From JBMOGA01 sp049318625 (GTDB taxonomy: Bacteria > Pseudomonadota > Alphaproteobacteria > Rhizobiales > Hyphomicrobiaceae), in the NCBI GenBank assembly GCA_049318625.1, contig JBMOGA010000007.1, forward strand, positions 45,066-109,065: a DNA stretch of 64,000 bases, written 5' to 3'. Below, in pieces: positions 28,752 through 41,270 of this stretch. The number at the start of each line of letters is the position of its first letter. Position 1 is the stretch's first letter. Both the position numbers and the translations under genes were made by a program. The notes beneath the pieces are model-generated. The model did not search any database. It was not told where the DNA came from and was given only the letters and a program-made list of their open reading frames with translations.

Positions 28752-30110
28752 TCAAACGTAAAGCACGGCCTTGACGGCCTGTACCACATTGTCGGCCGTC
28801 GGCAGGGCCAGGCGCTCAAGGTTGGCGGCGTAGGGCATCGGCACGTCGGCGCCCGAGACCTTGGCCGGCGGCGCGTCGAGATAGTCGAAGCACTGGATCG
28901 CGGCTTGCGCGCAGATCTCCGAGCCGATCGAGCACACCGGCCAGGCCTCCTCGACCGTGACCAGACGGTTGGTCTTGCGGATCGAGCCGAGGATGGTGTC
29001 CCAATCGATCGGGCGCAACGAGCGCAGGTCGATCACCTCCGCATCGATGCCCTCGGCCGCGAGCCGACTCGCGGCCTCCAGCGCATAGGTCATGCCGCGG
29101 GCGAACGAGACGATGGTGACGTCCTTGCCGGCCCGCGCGATCCGCGCCTTGCCGATCGGCACCAGCCAGTCCGTTCCCTGCGGAACCTCCGCGGTGGTGC
29201 CATAGAGGATCTCGTTCTCGAGCACGAGGACGGGATTGGGATCGCGGATGGCACTCTTCATCAGGCCCTTGGCGTCGGCGGCATTCGACGGCGCTACCAC
29301 CTTGAGGCCCGGCACGTGGGCGTACCACGAGGAGTAGCACTGCGAATGCTGGGCGCCGACGCGCGCGGCCGCGCCGTTGGGTCCGCGGAACACGATGGGG
29401 CAGCCCATCTGCCCACCCGACATGTAGAGCGTCTTGGCGGCCGAGTTGATGATCTGGTCGATGGCCTGCATGGCGAAGTTCCAGGTCATGAACTCGACGA
29501 TCGGCTTGAGGCCGGCCATCGCCGCGCCGACACCGATGCCGGCGAATCCCTGCTCCGTGATCGGCGTATCGATGACGCGCTTCGGCCCGAACTCGTCGAG
29601 CAGGCCCTGGCTGACCTTGTAGGCCCCCTGGTACTGTGCAACCTCTTCGCCCATCAGCAGCACGTCGCCGTCGCGGCGCATCTCTTCTGCCATGGCGTCG
29701 CGCAACGCCTCGCGCATGGTCTGGGTGGCCAGCACCGTGCCGGGCGCGATCTCCTCGGCGGCGGGCGCGGCATGAACCGCCGGCATCGGCATGGCGGCCG
29801 CCGACGAAGCGGGGGCGGCAGAGGGTCCGGCCGGCATCGCCGCCGGCGCGCCCGTGCCGGCGCTCTCACCGTCGCCGACGATGACAGCGATCGGCGTATT
29901 GACCTTCACCTTCTCGGTGCCGGCCGCGATCAGGATCTGACCGAGCCTGCCCTCGTCGACCGCCTCGACCTCCATCGTCGCCTTGTCGGTCTCGATCTCG
30001 GCGATGACCATGCCGGACTTGATGGCATCGCCTTCCTTGACCAGCCATTTGGCGAGTTTGCCCTCTTCCATCGTGGGTGAGAGCGCGGGCATCAGGATTT
30101 GGGTTGCCAT
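28752..30110 (-). CDS. pdhB: Pyruvate dehydrogenase E1 component subunit beta with N-terminal lipoyl domain
   Basis: The 452-residue protein fuses a lipoyl domain (residues about 1-78, K43 in [11 protein letters not shown]) to the E1-beta transketolase-like domain. The latter begins near [14 protein letters not shown] and contains [14 protein letters not shown] and the E2-binding C-terminal domain. The extra lipoyl domain is a known feature of alphaproteobacterial PDH. ATG 30110 is taken because the lipoyl domain begins there. Its first 15 residues resemble those of pdhC, pointing to an ancient domain copy. Confidence 0.96.
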   Translation of the reverse strand: MATQILMPALSPTMEEGKLAKWLVKEGDAIKSGMVIAEIETDKATMEVEAVDEGRLGQILIAAGTEKVKVNTPIAVIVGDGESAGTGAPAAMPAGPSAAPASSAAAMPMPAVHAAPAAEEIAPGTVLATQTMREALRDAMAEEMRRDGDVLLMGEEVAQYQGAYKVSQGLLDEFGPKRVIDTPITEQGFAGIGVGAAMAGLKPIVEFMTWNFAMQAIDQIINSAAKTLYMSGGQMGCPIVFRGPNGAAARVGAQHSQCYSSWYAHVPGLKVVAPSNAADAKGLMKSAIRDPNPVLVLENEILYGTTAEVPQGTDWLVPIGKARIARAGKDVTIVSFARGMTYALEAASRLAAEGIDAEVIDLRSLRPIDWDTILGSIRKTNRLVTVEEAWPVCSIGSEICAQAAIQCFDYLDAPPAKVSGADVPMPYAANLERLALPTADNVVQAVKAVLYV

Positions 30111-30154
30111 GGATCGCGGGGTCCCAGTCGGGTGTGATCGGATGATGGGCGAAA

Positions 30155-30183
30155 CGCCCGCGCCGGATGACCGGCTGCGGGCG
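30155..30183. other. Intercistronic hairpin between pdhA and pdhB
   Basis: CGCCCGCGCCGG (30155-30166) and CCGGCTGCGGGCG (30171-30183) pair over 12 bp with one bulge and a four-base loop. It lies just past the pdhA stop and ahead of pdhB. A short GGGCG-AAA-CGCCC stem overlaps its left arm, so two alternative folds are possible. Confidence 0.5.
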
Positions 30184-30189
30184 CGGGAA

Positions 30190-31257
30190 TTAGAGCAGAA
30201 TATCCGTATAAAGCTCGCTCGGATCGGGCTCCGGATCCGTTTGCGCGAACTCGGCAGCGGCATTCACCTGCTCGCGGATCTCGCGGTCGATGGCCTTGAG
30301 TTCGTCCTCTCCGGCGATGCCCTGGCCCAGCAGCCGCTGGCGCACCCGCTCGATCGGGTCCCGCTCTTCGCGGATCTTGTCCACCTCCTCGCGCGTGCGG
30401 TACTTGGCGGGGTCGGACATCGAATGACCGCGATAGCGATAGGTCAGCATCTCGAGGATGTAGGGGCCCTCGCCGGCGCGGACCGCCTTCACGATGCGTT
30501 CGCCGGCGGCCTTCACCGCGCGCACGTCCATGCCGTCGACCTGTTCGCCCGGAATGGCGAACGAAGCGCCGCGGTGTGAGAAATCGGTCGTCGCGGCGGC
30601 TCGCTCGATGGCGGTGCCCATCGCATACTTGTTGTTCTCGATGACGAAGACGACCGGCAGATGCCAGAGCTTCGCCATGTTGAACGTCTCGTAGACTTGG
30701 CCCTGGTTGGCGGCGCCGTCGCCGAAGTAGCACCAGCAGACATTGTCGTTGCCGCGATAGCGGTTGGCGAAGGCGAGTCCGGCGCCGAGCGGCACCGAGG
30801 CGCCGACGATGCCGTGGCCGCCGTAGAACTTCTTCTCTTTCGAGAACATGTGCATGGAGCCGCCCTTGCCGCGGCTGTAGCCGCCGCGCCGGCCGGTCAG
30901 CTCGGCCATCACGCCTTTGGGATCCATGCCGGTCGCCAGCATGTGGCCGTGATCGCGGTAGGTGGTGATCACCTGATCGCCCGCCTTGGCCGCCATCTGC
31001 AGCCCGACGACGACGGCCTCCTGGCCGATGTAGAGGTGGCAGAAGCCGCCGATGAAGCCCATGCCGTAGAGCTGGCCGGCCTTCTCCTCGAAGCGGCGGA
31101 TCAGCAACATCTCACGGTAGGCGAAGAGTTCCTGCTCGCGCGTCAGCTCGGGCACCGGCGGCTTTGCGTCGTTGCCACCATGGCCGTCCGAGGGGGCCAA
31201 AGTGCGCGGGTCGCCGTCCGCGCAGAAAATGCCCCGGCCAAAGCGGGTTGCCGTCAT
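30190..31257 (-). CDS. pdhA: Pyruvate dehydrogenase E1 component subunit alpha
   Basis: E1-alpha binds thiamine diphosphate and, with E1-beta, decarboxylates pyruvate. The 355-residue sequence has [31 protein letters not shown], the TPP motif [17 protein letters not shown] ending in IENN, and the phosphorylation-loop-like [16 protein letters not shown]. Length and N-terminal extension are usual. It heads the pdhA-pdhB-pdhC series. Confidence 0.96.
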   Translation of the reverse strand: MTATRFGRGIFCADGDPRTLAPSDGHGGNDAKPPVPELTREQELFAYREMLLIRRFEEKAGQLYGMGFIGGFCHLYIGQEAVVVGLQMAAKAGDQVITTYRDHGHMLATGMDPKGVMAELTGRRGGYSRGKGGSMHMFSKEKKFYGGHGIVGASVPLGAGLAFANRYRGNDNVCWCYFGDGAANQGQVYETFNMAKLWHLPVVFVIENNKYAMGTAIERAAATTDFSHRGASFAIPGEQVDGMDVRAVKAAGERIVKAVRAGEGPYILEMLTYRYRGHSMSDPAKYRTREEVDKIREERDPIERVRQRLLGQGIAGEDELKAIDREIREQVNAAAEFAQTDPEPDPSELYTDILL

Positions 31258-31368
31258 CTGCGCCTCCTCCTCACGACCCTTGTCGAAGCTTGTTACGTCC
31301 GCAGGCCAGCGGACCCTACACGAGGCCGCCGTCGGCTGCCAAGCGGGGCCGGCGGAACATTCCGCGAT

Positions 31369-31698
31369 TTAGAAGGGCCGCCGGCGCAGCACTGCTTCGC
31401 CCGGTCGTGCATAGCCGAGCACGTCGCGGGCGACCTCGTCGACAAGGTCGGAATCGGGGATTTCGGGGGTCAGGAGCGCGACGTCGCGGCGGAGGTCGGA
31501 CCGCACGGCCTCGAGCTTCGCGATCTCGGCGGCCAGCATGCTGGCCCGCGCGGTGAGACGATGGCGATTCTCGAGGCCGTGGCGGCCATAGACAGCGTGA
31601 TGCACGAAGTAGGCGGTGAGGGTCAGGCAGCCGAGCAAAACAAGAGGCGCGCGACCAAACCTCCTCGTCCGATGCTGTGAGGTGTTCGTACGCAACAC
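31369..31698 (-). CDS. FtsB/DivIC-family septum formation initiator
   Basis: The 109-residue protein has a single transmembrane segment (about residues 18-36) followed by a coiled coil (LTARASMLAAEIAKLEAVRSDLRRDVALL) and a short C-terminal EVARDVLGYARPGE segment. This is the layout of FtsB-like proteins that form the periplasmic FtsB-FtsL-FtsQ divisome complex. The eno-ftsB-pdhA order is usual in the Hyphomicrobiales. A CtrA-like site lies about 58-74 bases upstream. Confidence 0.87.
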   Translation of the reverse strand: MLRTNTSQHRTRRFGRAPLVLLGCLTLTAYFVHHAVYGRHGLENRHRLTARASMLAAEIAKLEAVRSDLRRDVALLTPEIPDSDLVDEVARDVLGYARPGEAVLRRRPF

Positions 31699-31755
31699 GG
31701 GGATGACGCTCGTTACAGGCTTGATACGCAGCCGGGCTTACTTTGTGGGCAGCAC

Positions 31756-31772
31756 GGTTAAGCGCGGGTAAA
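31756..31772 (-). promoter_or_regulatory. CtrA-like site upstream of ftsB
   Basis: On the minus strand the sequence reads TTTACCCGCGCTTAACC, that is TTTA-N7-TTAACC, one base away from the CtrA consensus TTAA-N7-TTAA. It lies 58 bases upstream of the ftsB start and between the eno stop and ftsB. CtrA commonly controls division genes in alphaproteobacteria, but this site is imperfect. Confidence 0.35.
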
Positions 31773-31796
31773 ATCCCGGTCGCGTTGGCCTCACGT

Positions 31797-33883
<2,087 letters not shown>

Positions 33884-33905
<22 letters not shown>

Positions 33906-34132
33906 TGCGAGCGGTCGACCTGGCGCTGGCCGGGGCCTGGGACGACGCCCACCGCATCGTCCAGTCCGACGAGGACGGCCAGCTCGCCTGCTGGATCCAC
34001 GCCGTGCTGCACAAGATCGAGGGCGACGAGGGCAACAGCCGCTACTGGTATCGCCGGTCCGGCCAGTTCTACGAGAGTTACGGCGATCCGACCGCGGAGC
34101 TGAAGGCGATCCGGGCGGCGTTGACCTACTGA
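33884..34132 (+). CDS. Small hypothetical protein coupled to queC
   Basis: The 82-residue product ([27 protein letters not shown]) is predicted all-helical, with a [18 protein letters not shown] motif rich in aromatic residues. I recall similar small proteins, unnamed, in alphaproteobacterial genomes, but have no function for it. It overlaps the queC end by 22 bases in another frame, with AGGGA ahead of its ATG, so it is probably co-translated with queC. Confidence 0.7.
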
Positions 34133-34138
34133 GCGCAC

Positions 34139-34402
34139 TTACCGACGTTCCGCGCGCAGAACCTCGCGCACGACGTCGGCGACGATGACGGGGAAGCTTT
34201 CGATGAATCCATCCAGCTTCATTTCGAGCCGATCGACGCGTGTCTCCAGCCGATCCGCGGTTTTGATCAGCGTGGCCAGATCCTCGTTGTTGCGGCGGGT
34301 CTGCTCGAGGATGTGACGGGTGACGAGCTTCTCGCCCTCCACCTCCCGCCCGAGGTACGCGACCTCCGTCTCCAGTCCCGCCAATCGGGTCGCGTCACTC
34401 AT
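34139..34402 (-). CDS. Small coiled-coil protein
   Basis: This 87-residue hypothetical protein is almost entirely a heptad coiled coil (LETEVAYLGREVEGEKLVTRHILEQ and IKTADRLETRVDRLEMKLDGFIESF). It has a C-terminal VIVADVVREVLRAERR helix. It lacks a signal peptide, so it is probably cytoplasmic and oligomeric. It interrupts the queuosine cluster on the opposite strand. Function unknown. Confidence 0.65.
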   Translation of the reverse strand: MSDATRLAGLETEVAYLGREVEGEKLVTRHILEQTRRNNEDLATLIKTADRLETRVDRLEMKLDGFIESFPVIVADVVREVLRAERR

Positions 34403-34605
34403 GCTCAGCCCTCGCCTTATTGGGACAAAGATGGTACAGCCGCTCCGCTGATGTCAAGCGGCAACACTATTTGCCGATGTGCAACAATGCGCTGGTGCGG
34501 CCGCCCCTCTGGCCAAACCCGTCCGCCTCCTGTAATGCACGGCCTCCCGGGTCACATCGGCCCAGCGCGCCATCTCGTTGCGCTATAGAAATCGGAGATC
34601 GGACC

Positions 34606-35166
34606 ATGACTGTCGACCGCCGGCGGGCCGAAGGCCTGCTGCTTCTCGCCCTGTTCGGGCTGTGCATCCCCGCCGCCAACTGGCTGATCGGCAACGTCGG
34701 CACCAAGTGCGTGCCGGCCGGCCCCTGCCTCGTCCCGGTCGGTTTCGGTCTGATGGCGCCGAGCGGTGTCGCCTTGATCGGCCTCGCCCTGGTGCTGCGC
34801 GATCTGGTTCAGCGCCGGCTCGGCTTCGGCTGGGCGGCGGCCGCCATCTTGGCCGGCGCGGCGATCTCAGCGCTGGTGGCGCCGCCGGCCCTGGTGCTGG
34901 CATCGGCCGCCGCCTTCCTGTTGTCGGAGACCGCCGATCTGCTCGTCTACACCCCTCTGCAGCGCCGCCGCCTGATTCTTGCCGTGGCGGCGAGCAGCGC
35001 CGCGGGGCTGGTGGTCGATTCCGTCGTGTTCCTGTGGCTCGCCTTCGGCAATCTGGATTTCCTGGCTGGGCAGGTCGTGGGCAAGGCCTGGATGGTGTTC
35101 GCCACCCTTCCAGTCATCGCATGGCTGCGCCGGCGCGATGCCCGGCTCGGCCTGGAACCCGCGTGA
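34606..35166 (+). CDS. VUT-family (YhhQ-like) membrane transporter, probable queuosine precursor importer
   Basis: The 186-residue protein has about five to six transmembrane segments and the family traits [31 protein letters not shown] and [18 protein letters not shown]/YhhQ proteins import preQ0, preQ1 or related vitamins. The position between queC and queF supports a queuosine-precursor role. ATG 34606 has a GGAG site nine bases upstream. The 200 bases upstream show no preQ1 riboswitch that I could fold by eye. Confidence 0.82.
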   Translation: MTVDRRRAEGLLLLALFGLCIPAANWLIGNVGTKCVPAGPCLVPVGFGLMAPSGVALIGLALVLRDLVQRRLGFGWAAAAILAGAAISALVAPPALVLASAAAFLLSETADLLVYTPLQRRRLILAVAASSAAGLVVDSVVFLWLAFGNLDFLAGQVVGKAWMVFATLPVIAWLRRRDARLGLEPA

Positions 35167-35177
35167 CGGGACCGGCG

Positions 35178-35636
35178 ATGACGGACACACACCCCCTCAC
35201 CCAGCTCGGCCAGTCGACCGGACTTCCACAATCGCCGTCGACGGCGGTGCTGGAACGCGTCGGCAACCCGCATCCCGACACCCTCTACGTCGCCCGCTTC
35301 ACGGTGCCGGAGTTCACCTCGCTCTGCCCGGTGACGGGACAGCCCGACTTCGCACACCTGGTGATCGACTACGTGCCCGCCGGTTGGCTGGTCGAGTCGA
35401 AGTCTCTCAAGTTGTATCTGGGTTCGTTCCGCAATCACGGCGCCTTCCACGAGGATTGCACGGTCGCCATCGGCCGACGGCTGGTCGATCTGCTCGCCCC
35501 GCACTACCTCAGGATCGGCGGCTACTGGTACCCGCGCGGCGGCATCCCGATCGACGTGTTCTGGCAGACCGGCGAGGCGCCGAAGGGTGTGTGGCTGCCC
35601 GATCCCGGCGTCGCGCCCTACCGGGGCCGCGGCTGA
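35178..35636 (+). CDS. queF: NADPH-dependent preQ0 reductase QueF (type I)
   Basis: QueF reduces the nitrile of preQ0 to preQ1. This single-domain form has 152 residues, with catalytic C50 in [12 protein letters not shown]57, and the QueF motif [23 protein letters not shown] 35178 is 11 bases past the VUT gene stop, so they are co-transcribed. A 10-base palindrome TGACGCGTCA (35634-35643) supplies its stop and the stop of the convergent gene. Confidence 0.94.
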   Translation: MTDTHPLTQLGQSTGLPQSPSTAVLERVGNPHPDTLYVARFTVPEFTSLCPVTGQPDFAHLVIDYVPAGWLVESKSLKLYLGSFRNHGAFHEDCTVAIGRRLVDLLAPHYLRIGGYWYPRGGIPIDVFWQTGEAPKGVWLPDPGVAPYRGRG

Positions 35637-35640
35637 CGCG

Positions 35641-36519
35641 TCAGTCGACCTTTGCGCCACGGAGCCAACCGGGCAGCCGCTCGGCGCGGGCCCGTGTCTC
35701 GGCGATCGGATGGCCGGACAGGTCCTGAACCCGCTCCCACAGCTCCTGCATCAGTGCGATGCGGTCCTTCTGTGCCTTGAATTCGTGGAACGGGACCACC
35801 GGGCCGACGCGGGCAACCAGCGTCGAGCCGACGCGGCGGCGCAACTCGGCGATCATCAGCGACAGCCGCAGCGTCAGACTGAACTTGCTGACGAGATGGA
35901 ACATCGGCTGGCACTGGCCCTCGAAGTAGATGGGCATGACCTGCGCCTTGGACGCCTGGATCATGCGGGCGGTGAACGTCTTCCATGGCAGGTCGACGGC
36001 GCGCCCAAAGGTGGTCGGCGACGTCGCGACGCCGCCCGACGGATAAACGACGATGGTGGTCCCTTCGGCGAGCAGGCGGAGCGCCTCCTTGCGGGTGGCG
36101 ATGTTCGATTCCTGGGCGGCTCGAGTCTCGGTGAAATCGATGGCGAGGGAATAGGCGCGGATCTCCGGAACCTTGATCAGATCCTTGTTGATCAAGATGC
36201 GGAAGGGGCGGCCGATCTCCTCGGCAAGCGCCAGCGCGCCGATGCCGTCGAGAATTCCGAAAGGATGGTTGGCGACGATGACCAGCGGGGCCGTGGGATC
36301 GAGTGCCGGCGGCCAGGCCCCGCGCACGTCGAACGTCACATTGCACAGGTCCAGCATGGGGCGGATGACCCGGGTGCCCTTGGCCACGTGCTCGCGCTGC
36401 CAGCGCTCGTAGAGCGGCACGAAGTAGCTGCGGCCGACGAGATGCTCGATGGTGCGGATGGTCCACCGCTTCGGCCAGGGGTCGGTCGGGCTGGAATAGG
36501 TCAGCTCGGGAAACTTCAT
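35641..36519 (-). CDS. Lysophospholipid acyltransferase family protein
   Basis: The 292-residue protein has VIVANHPFGILDG (the acyltransferase NHxxxxxD box) and the later YPSGGVATSP and MPIYFEGQ motifs. These belong to PlsC-like acyltransferases related to hemolysin-associated and OlsA-type enzymes. It probably acylates a lipid at the inner-membrane face; the acceptor is unknown. ATG 36519 (MKFPELTYSS) is chosen; longer in-frame extensions are arginine- and serine-rich and unlikely. Confidence 0.85.
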   Translation of the reverse strand: MKFPELTYSSPTDPWPKRWTIRTIEHLVGRSYFVPLYERWQREHVAKGTRVIRPMLDLCNVTFDVRGAWPPALDPTAPLVIVANHPFGILDGIGALALAEEIGRPFRILINKDLIKVPEIRAYSLAIDFTETRAAQESNIATRKEALRLLAEGTTIVVYPSGGVATSPTTFGRAVDLPWKTFTARMIQASKAQVMPIYFEGQCQPMFHLVSKFSLTLRLSLMIAELRRRVGSTLVARVGPVVPFHEFKAQKDRIALMQELWERVQDLSGHPIAETRARAERLPGWLRGAKVD

Positions 36520-36577
36520 CGGCGGCGGCCTCGACCATTGCGGGCGACCTATGTCCCGCAACCGGAAACTGGGCAAG

Positions 36578-37147
36578 CTATCTCGGTGCCGCAAGGGCTC
36601 GCTGCACGAGCACCGCCGCGCATGTGACGGTGGCGAACTCGCCCGCGAGGCTCGCGACGGCAACCCGGTGCACGAGGTCGGCGGCGATGGTCTCCCCCTC
36701 GGTGTCCCGCCGGTCGAAGGTGAAGCAGGCGTCGGCCGCGAGCACCACCACGAATCCGAGATTGGCCGCATGGCGCACCGAGGTCGAGACGCAATGGTCG
36801 GTCGTGACGCCAGCCATCACCACCTCGGGCCGGCCCAGCGCGATCAGCCGGGCCTCGAGGTCGGTGCCGATGAAGGCGCTGTTGACGACCTTGCGCACCA
36901 CGGGTTCACCGGGCCGCTCGGCGGCGAAGCTCATGGCGGCGTTGCCGAACGTGCCAGGCGCGAGCGGACTGCCCGGCTCTTTGGAGTCGTGACGGACGTG
37001 CAGCACCGGCCAGCCGGCCTCACGCCACGCCTCGAGCAGCCGCATCACGTTCGATTCGGCCTCCGGATTGTTGCGCGACCGACTCGCGGCGATCACCTCG
37101 AAGCCCTTCTGGTAATCGATCAGCAAAAGGGCCGGGGGCGCGGTCAT
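36578..37147 (-). CDS. Isochorismatase-family cysteine hydrolase
   Basis: The 189 residues show the isochorismatase-like triad layout: [10 protein letters not shown] (Asp), a central Lys near VRKVVNSAF, and [20 protein letters not shown] (nucleophilic Cys). Family members hydrolyse amides or isochorismate; the substrate here is unknown. It overlaps the thrS stop by four bases (ATGA), so it is translated from the thrS transcript. Confidence 0.88.
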   Translation of the reverse strand: MTAPPALLLIDYQKGFEVIAASRSRNNPEAESNVMRLLEAWREAGWPVLHVRHDSKEPGSPLAPGTFGNAAMSFAAERPGEPVVRKVVNSAFIGTDLEARLIALGRPEVVMAGVTTDHCVSTSVRHAANLGFVVVLAADACFTFDRRDTEGETIAADLVHRVAVASLAGEFATVTCAAVLVQRALAAPR

Positions 37148-39147
37148 GCGGCAACCCGGCCGCCCGCCTCCCGCGTACGCCGCACGTCGGGCGGCACCGC
37201 TTCGCCGGTCAGCATGGCGAGCGCCGCGTCGAGCGGCATCACCGTCTGATCGTTGGAGCCCAGGCGACGGATCGACACCGTCCGCTCCTCGGCCTCGCGC
37301 TTGCCGGCGACCAGCAGCACGGGAATCTTGGCGAGCGAATGCTCGCGCACTTTGTAGTTGATCTTCTCGTTGCGCAGATCGATCTGCGCCCGCAACCCGG
37401 CGCCTCTCAACATGGATCGCACCTCACGGGCATAGTCGTCGGCGTCGGAGACGATGGTGCAGACGACGGCCTGAACGGGTGCGAGCCACAGCGGGACATT
37501 GCCGGCGTAGTTCTCGATCAGAATCCCGAGGAACCGCTCCATCGAGCCGCAGATGGCGCGATGGATCATCACCGGCACCTTCTTCTCGCCGTCGCTGTCG
37601 ATGTAGAACGCGCCGAACCGTTCCGGCAGGTTGAAGTCGACCTGGGTCGTACCGCACTGCCAGTCGCGACCGATGGCATCCCGCAGCACGTATTCGAACT
37701 TCGGGCCGTAGAACGCGCCCTCGCCCGGGTTGAGGCTGGTCTTGATCTTGCCGCCGGAACGCTCGGCGATCTCCGACAGCACCTGGGTCATGATCGCCTC
37801 GGCCTGATCCCAGGCCGCCTCGGTGCCGACGCGCTTTTCCGGCCGCGTCGACAACTTCACCACCACCTCGTCGAAGCCGAAGTCGGCGTAGGTGGTGAGA
37901 ATGAGGTCGTTGATCTTGTGGCACTCGTCCGCCATCTGCGCTTCCGTGCAGAAGATGTGGGCGTCGTCCTGGGTGAAGCCGCGCACCCGCATCAGGCCGT
38001 GCAGCGCGCCCGACGGCTCGTAGCGGTGGACGGCGCCGAACTCGGCGAGGCGGAGCGGCAGATCGCGATAGGACTTGAGACCATGCTTGAAGATCTGCAC
38101 GTGACCCGGGCAGTTCATCGGCTTGATGGCGAACACGCGCTCGTCCTCGGTGTCGTCACCGGCCGAGGTCGCGCTGAACATGTTCTCGCGGTACCAGCCC
38201 CAGTGGCCCGAGGTCTCCCACAGCGATTTGTCGAGCAGCTGCGGGGCATTGACCTCGTCGTAGTCGAGCACGTTCAGGCGGCGGCGCATGTAGGCCACCA
38301 ACTCCTGGAACATCGTCCAGCCCTTGGGGTGCCAGAAAACGGTGCCCGGCCCCTCCTCCTGGAAATGGAACAGATCCATTTCGCGGCCGAGCTTGCGGTG
38401 ATCCCGCTTCTCCGCCTCTTCGATCTGCTTCAGGTAGGCGGCGAGATCCTGGTCGGTGGCCCAGGCCGTGCCGTAGATCCGCTGCAGCCGCGCGTTGTCG
38501 GCATCGCCGCGCCAATAGGAGCCGGCGACGCGCTGCAGCTTGAACGCCTTGCCGATATGGCCGGTGGCGGTCATGTGCGGGCCGCGACAGAGATCGAGCC
38601 AGTCGCCCTGCTTGTAGATCCGCAGCGTCTGATCCTCGGGAATGGCGTCGACGAGTTCGACCTTGAACTGCTCGCCCCTCTCGCGGAAGAACGCCTTCGC
38701 CTGATCCCGGCTCCAGATCTCTTTCGTGAACGGCTTGTTGCGATCGATGATCTCGCGCATGCGCGCCTCGATGCGCGGCAGGTCGTCGGGCGTGAACGGC
38801 TCGTCCCGGAAGAAATCGTAGTAAAATCCGTTCTCGATCACCGGGCCGATGGTCACCTGGGTGCCGGGATAGAGTTCCTGGACGGCCTCGGCGAGCACGT
38901 GCGCGCAATCGTGGCGGATCAGTTCGAGCGCCTCGGGATCGGTGCGGGTGATGATGCGGACGCGGCCGCTGCGCTCGATCGGATCGGCGAGGTCGGCCAA
39001 CTCGCCGTCGAGCCAGAGCGCGACGGCCTTTTTGGCGAGCGACTTCGAGATTCCCTCGGCAAGCGCTCGTCCGGTGGTGCCCTTGGGATAGGTGCGCTCG
39101 GCCCCGTCGGGGAACGACAGGACAATCGGCGACTGGTCGCTGGTCAT
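37144..39147 (-). CDS. thrS: Threonyl-tRNA synthetase
   Basis: ThrRS charges tRNA-Thr. The 667-residue protein has a TGS domain ([16 protein letters not shown]), an editing domain with [12 protein letters not shown], class II motif 2 in [29 protein letters not shown] and an anticodon-binding domain. The zinc-site Cys is in PMNCPGH. ATG 39147 ([12 protein letters not shown]) has TGAGGAG upstream and starts the TGS domain correctly. I saw no T-box leader. Confidence 0.97.
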   Translation of the reverse strand: MTSDQSPIVLSFPDGAERTYPKGTTGRALAEGISKSLAKKAVALWLDGELADLADPIERSGRVRIITRTDPEALELIRHDCAHVLAEAVQELYPGTQVTIGPVIENGFYYDFFRDEPFTPDDLPRIEARMREIIDRNKPFTKEIWSRDQAKAFFRERGEQFKVELVDAIPEDQTLRIYKQGDWLDLCRGPHMTATGHIGKAFKLQRVAGSYWRGDADNARLQRIYGTAWATDQDLAAYLKQIEEAEKRDHRKLGREMDLFHFQEEGPGTVFWHPKGWTMFQELVAYMRRRLNVLDYDEVNAPQLLDKSLWETSGHWGWYRENMFSATSAGDDTEDERVFAIKPMNCPGHVQIFKHGLKSYRDLPLRLAEFGAVHRYEPSGALHGLMRVRGFTQDDAHIFCTEAQMADECHKINDLILTTYADFGFDEVVVKLSTRPEKRVGTEAAWDQAEAIMTQVLSEIAERSGGKIKTSLNPGEGAFYGPKFEYVLRDAIGRDWQCGTTQVDFNLPERFGAFYIDSDGEKKVPVMIHRAICGSMERFLGILIENYAGNVPLWLAPVQAVVCTIVSDADDYAREVRSMLRGAGLRAQIDLRNEKINYKVREHSLAKIPVLLVAGKREAEERTVSIRRLGSNDQTVMPLDAALAMLTGEAVPPDVRRTREAGGRVAA

Positions 39148-39279
39148 GTGCGGCTCCTCACTCGCTGCAAACCACGCAGGTAAAGGGCCGGGCGGTTCCG
39201 CCTCGGCTGGCGGCATGTGGGCGCCCCCGGCGAGTCCTGTCAAGCCGACGTCCGCAGGTGCCGTGGCCGCCGGGTGGCG

Positions 39280-40374
39280 TCAGGCGCGCGGCCGCTCATC
39301 GCCGATGAGGTCGCGCCAGAGGGCCCGGATTTTTTCCGCATCCTCGACGCCGCCGGCGTCCTCGCCACGGGCGGCCCCGGCCGGAAAGAACGCGGTGTCG
39401 CGCAGGGCCAGCGAGACGGCCCGGCCATTGCTGAGCCGGATCTCGAGCGTATCGCGATGGCGTTCGCTGCCCACCCCGCCGGCGCCGCCCATGCCCCCCA
39501 TGCCCGGCAGGCGGGCGCCGACTGCCGCCGTCTCCGCGCCGCGCACGCCCTCCACCGTATCGGACGTCCAGACCACGGAGACCACCTCGGAGAGGCGAAA
39601 CTCGTGGGCGCGCCGGTAGAGCACGCGCTCGGTTCTCAGATCGATGGCGCCTTCGATGGCCGTCAGAGTCTGGGCGCCGAAGATGAATGCGCCGACGCCC
39701 AGCGGACTGATGCGGGCGCGTCCATCGCTGCCGATCCGACCGAGGATCTTCGGGGCGCCGCTGCGCTCGAGTTTGGGAAACGTGCGCAGCACGTGCCGGC
39801 AGTCGGCGACGGTCAGCCCGCGGCCGGGAATGCGGTTGCCGGCGACGAAACCCGCGATGAGCTCGTTGGTCCAGGCATCGAGCCGGGGCTCGAGTTCGGC
39901 CAACTCCAACGGCCGCCGGCGCTGCGAGACGCGCAGGTAGACACCGAACAAGAGCCCGGCCATGGCCAGCGTCATCAACAGGATCATGATGCGCCGGTCA
40001 CCGAAACTGAAGAAGCCGATCTCGATCGCGGTCAGCGCCAGCACGAAGGCGGCCGGCAGTTCCCAGCCGACCGACCAGATCCGGGGCACCGCCGCGGCGA
40101 GGATGAGGATGATGCCGAGGCCGGCCGGCGTCACCATCACGGTCTCTGGCATCGGCCAGACGGCCAGCGTGCCCTTCTGCGCCCACAGGTCCTGAAGGGT
40201 CAGCGCAACGAACGCCAAGCCCGCGGCGCCGACCACATAGCGCGCGCGCTGCGTGATGGTTCGCCAGCGGTGGTGAGCCCTCAGAACGCCGGCGTAGTCG
40301 CCGGTGAAATACTGGGAGACGATCTCGCGATTGATCTCGGCCGTATCGGCCTTCGATTGCGTTGCCGCGTCCAT
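39280..40374 (-). CDS. Hypothetical multi-pass membrane protein
   Basis: No family is recognised. The 364 residues have a cytoplasmic N-terminus (MDAATQSKADTAEIN) and about four transmembrane segments (VVGAAGLAFVALTLQDL to LAMAGLLFGVYL, residues about 45-155). A soluble C-terminal half resembles a PH-like or bPH fold, by its RTERVLYRRAHEFRLSEVVSV stretch. A glycine/methionine-rich loop (GMGGMGGAGGVG) breaks the second half. It is on the same strand as thrS and the next gene. Confidence 0.72.
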   Translation of the reverse strand: MDAATQSKADTAEINREIVSQYFTGDYAGVLRAHHRWRTITQRARYVVGAAGLAFVALTLQDLWAQKGTLAVWPMPETVMVTPAGLGIILILAAAVPRIWSVGWELPAAFVLALTAIEIGFFSFGDRRIMILLMTLAMAGLLFGVYLRVSQRRRPLELAELEPRLDAWTNELIAGFVAGNRIPGRGLTVADCRHVLRTFPKLERSGAPKILGRIGSDGRARISPLGVGAFIFGAQTLTAIEGAIDLRTERVLYRRAHEFRLSEVVSVVWTSDTVEGVRGAETAAVGARLPGMGGMGGAGGVGSERHRDTLEIRLSNGRAVSLALRDTAFFPAGAARGEDAGGVEDAEKIRALWRDLIGDERPRA

Positions 40375-40530
40375 CACGCCGCCTCCTCCTGCCACCCGTC
40401 GAACCCGCCGGACCTTAGCGGCAGAGCGCAACGGGTGTTCGCAACGTCCCGCCGGCCCGTCGGCATGGGCGCGCAGGCGATGCCCGGCGGCAACAGCGTC
40501 GATGCGCATTCGGACGGGAGGTGGTGGGCG

Positions 40531-40806
40531 TCAATGCAGACGGGGCGGCTCGCACAACCAGAACAGGTTGCCCAGAGGCTCGCTGGCGTAGGCGTCCTCG
40601 CGGGCGAACAGGGTGATGCAGCTGAACACATCGAGGAAGTTGACGTCGTAGCGCGCGGTGATGTCGCCGATGACTTTGCGGCGCACGTCGTCGCCGATCA
40701 CGAACCACGCCATGGCGGGGCGGTTTTCCACAGGCACCACGGACTCGGCCGCAAGCGCCGTCGCGGACGTTAACATCAGGGCCAGCATCGCCAATTTCAA
40801 ACGCAC
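40531..40806 (-). CDS. Small secreted hypothetical protein
   Basis: The 91-residue product has a signal peptide (MRLKLAMLALMLTSATALAAE, with cleavage near ALA-A). A mature part of about 70 residues holds two cysteines (FSCITLF and FWLCEPPRLH). It is probably periplasmic with a disulfide. The start is GTG 40806, since GGGAG lies six bases upstream; an in-frame TTG six bases earlier abuts that site. Function unknown. Confidence 0.7.
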   Translation of the reverse strand: MRLKLAMLALMLTSATALAAESVVPVENRPAMAWFVIGDDVRRKVIGDITARYDVNFLDVFSCITLFAREDAYASEPLGNLFWLCEPPRLH

Positions 40807-40964
40807 GGCCAACTCCCTGGACCGCCATCACACGTTGCTATGGCTACGCCGCTCGGCGGCGGTTGCAAACAGTGTTCAGGCAAAGTCGAACGCGACAATG
40901 TCGCTTTCGCGGCGCATCCTCCGACGGGGTGTGTCTACTTTGTCACTGTCCGGGGAGATTATGG

Positions 40965-41270
40965 TTAACGCCAGCGCCCGTATCGCCAGGGTGTGAGCGG
41001 ATGGTGCCTGTCGCGGATGTCCGGTACCGGGTCGTAGCCATGGGTGCCGCCGGGCCGGCAGCGGGAGAGGCGCGACAGGGTGAGCCACAACCCGCGCCAC
41101 GGCCCGTTGCGGTCGATCGCCTCGAGGGCGTACTCGGAGCAGGTCGGCAGGTGGCGGCAATGCCAGCCGAAAAAGGCCTTGAGCGTGTAGCGGTACACCT
41201 GAATGGGCGCCTTCAGCAGCGCGCCGGCCAGCCCGCTGAGGGCCGCGCCCAGGTCATGGAACCAACTCAC
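40965..41270 (-). CDS. yidD: Membrane protein insertion efficiency factor YidD
   Basis: The 101-residue protein carries the YidD signature CRHLPTCSEYALEAIDRNGPWRG and RCRPGGTHGYDPVPD. It aids membrane insertion together with YidC at the inner membrane. The start is GTG 41270. It overlaps the stop of the upstream scaffold gene (GTGA), so translation is coupled. The last gene of this short operon runs to 40965. Confidence 0.88.
   Translation of the reverse strand: MSWFHDLGAALSGLAGALLKAPIQVYRYTLKAFFGWHCRHLPTCSEYALEAIDRNGPWRGLWLTLSRLSRCRPGGTHGYDPVPDIRDRHHPLTPWRYGRWR

Noticed and set aside
34403..34605. Possible preQ1 riboswitch ahead of the VUT transporter gene
   Set aside because: I found no stem with an A-rich pseudoknot tail of the known preQ1 classes. 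The region shows only weak inverted repeats.
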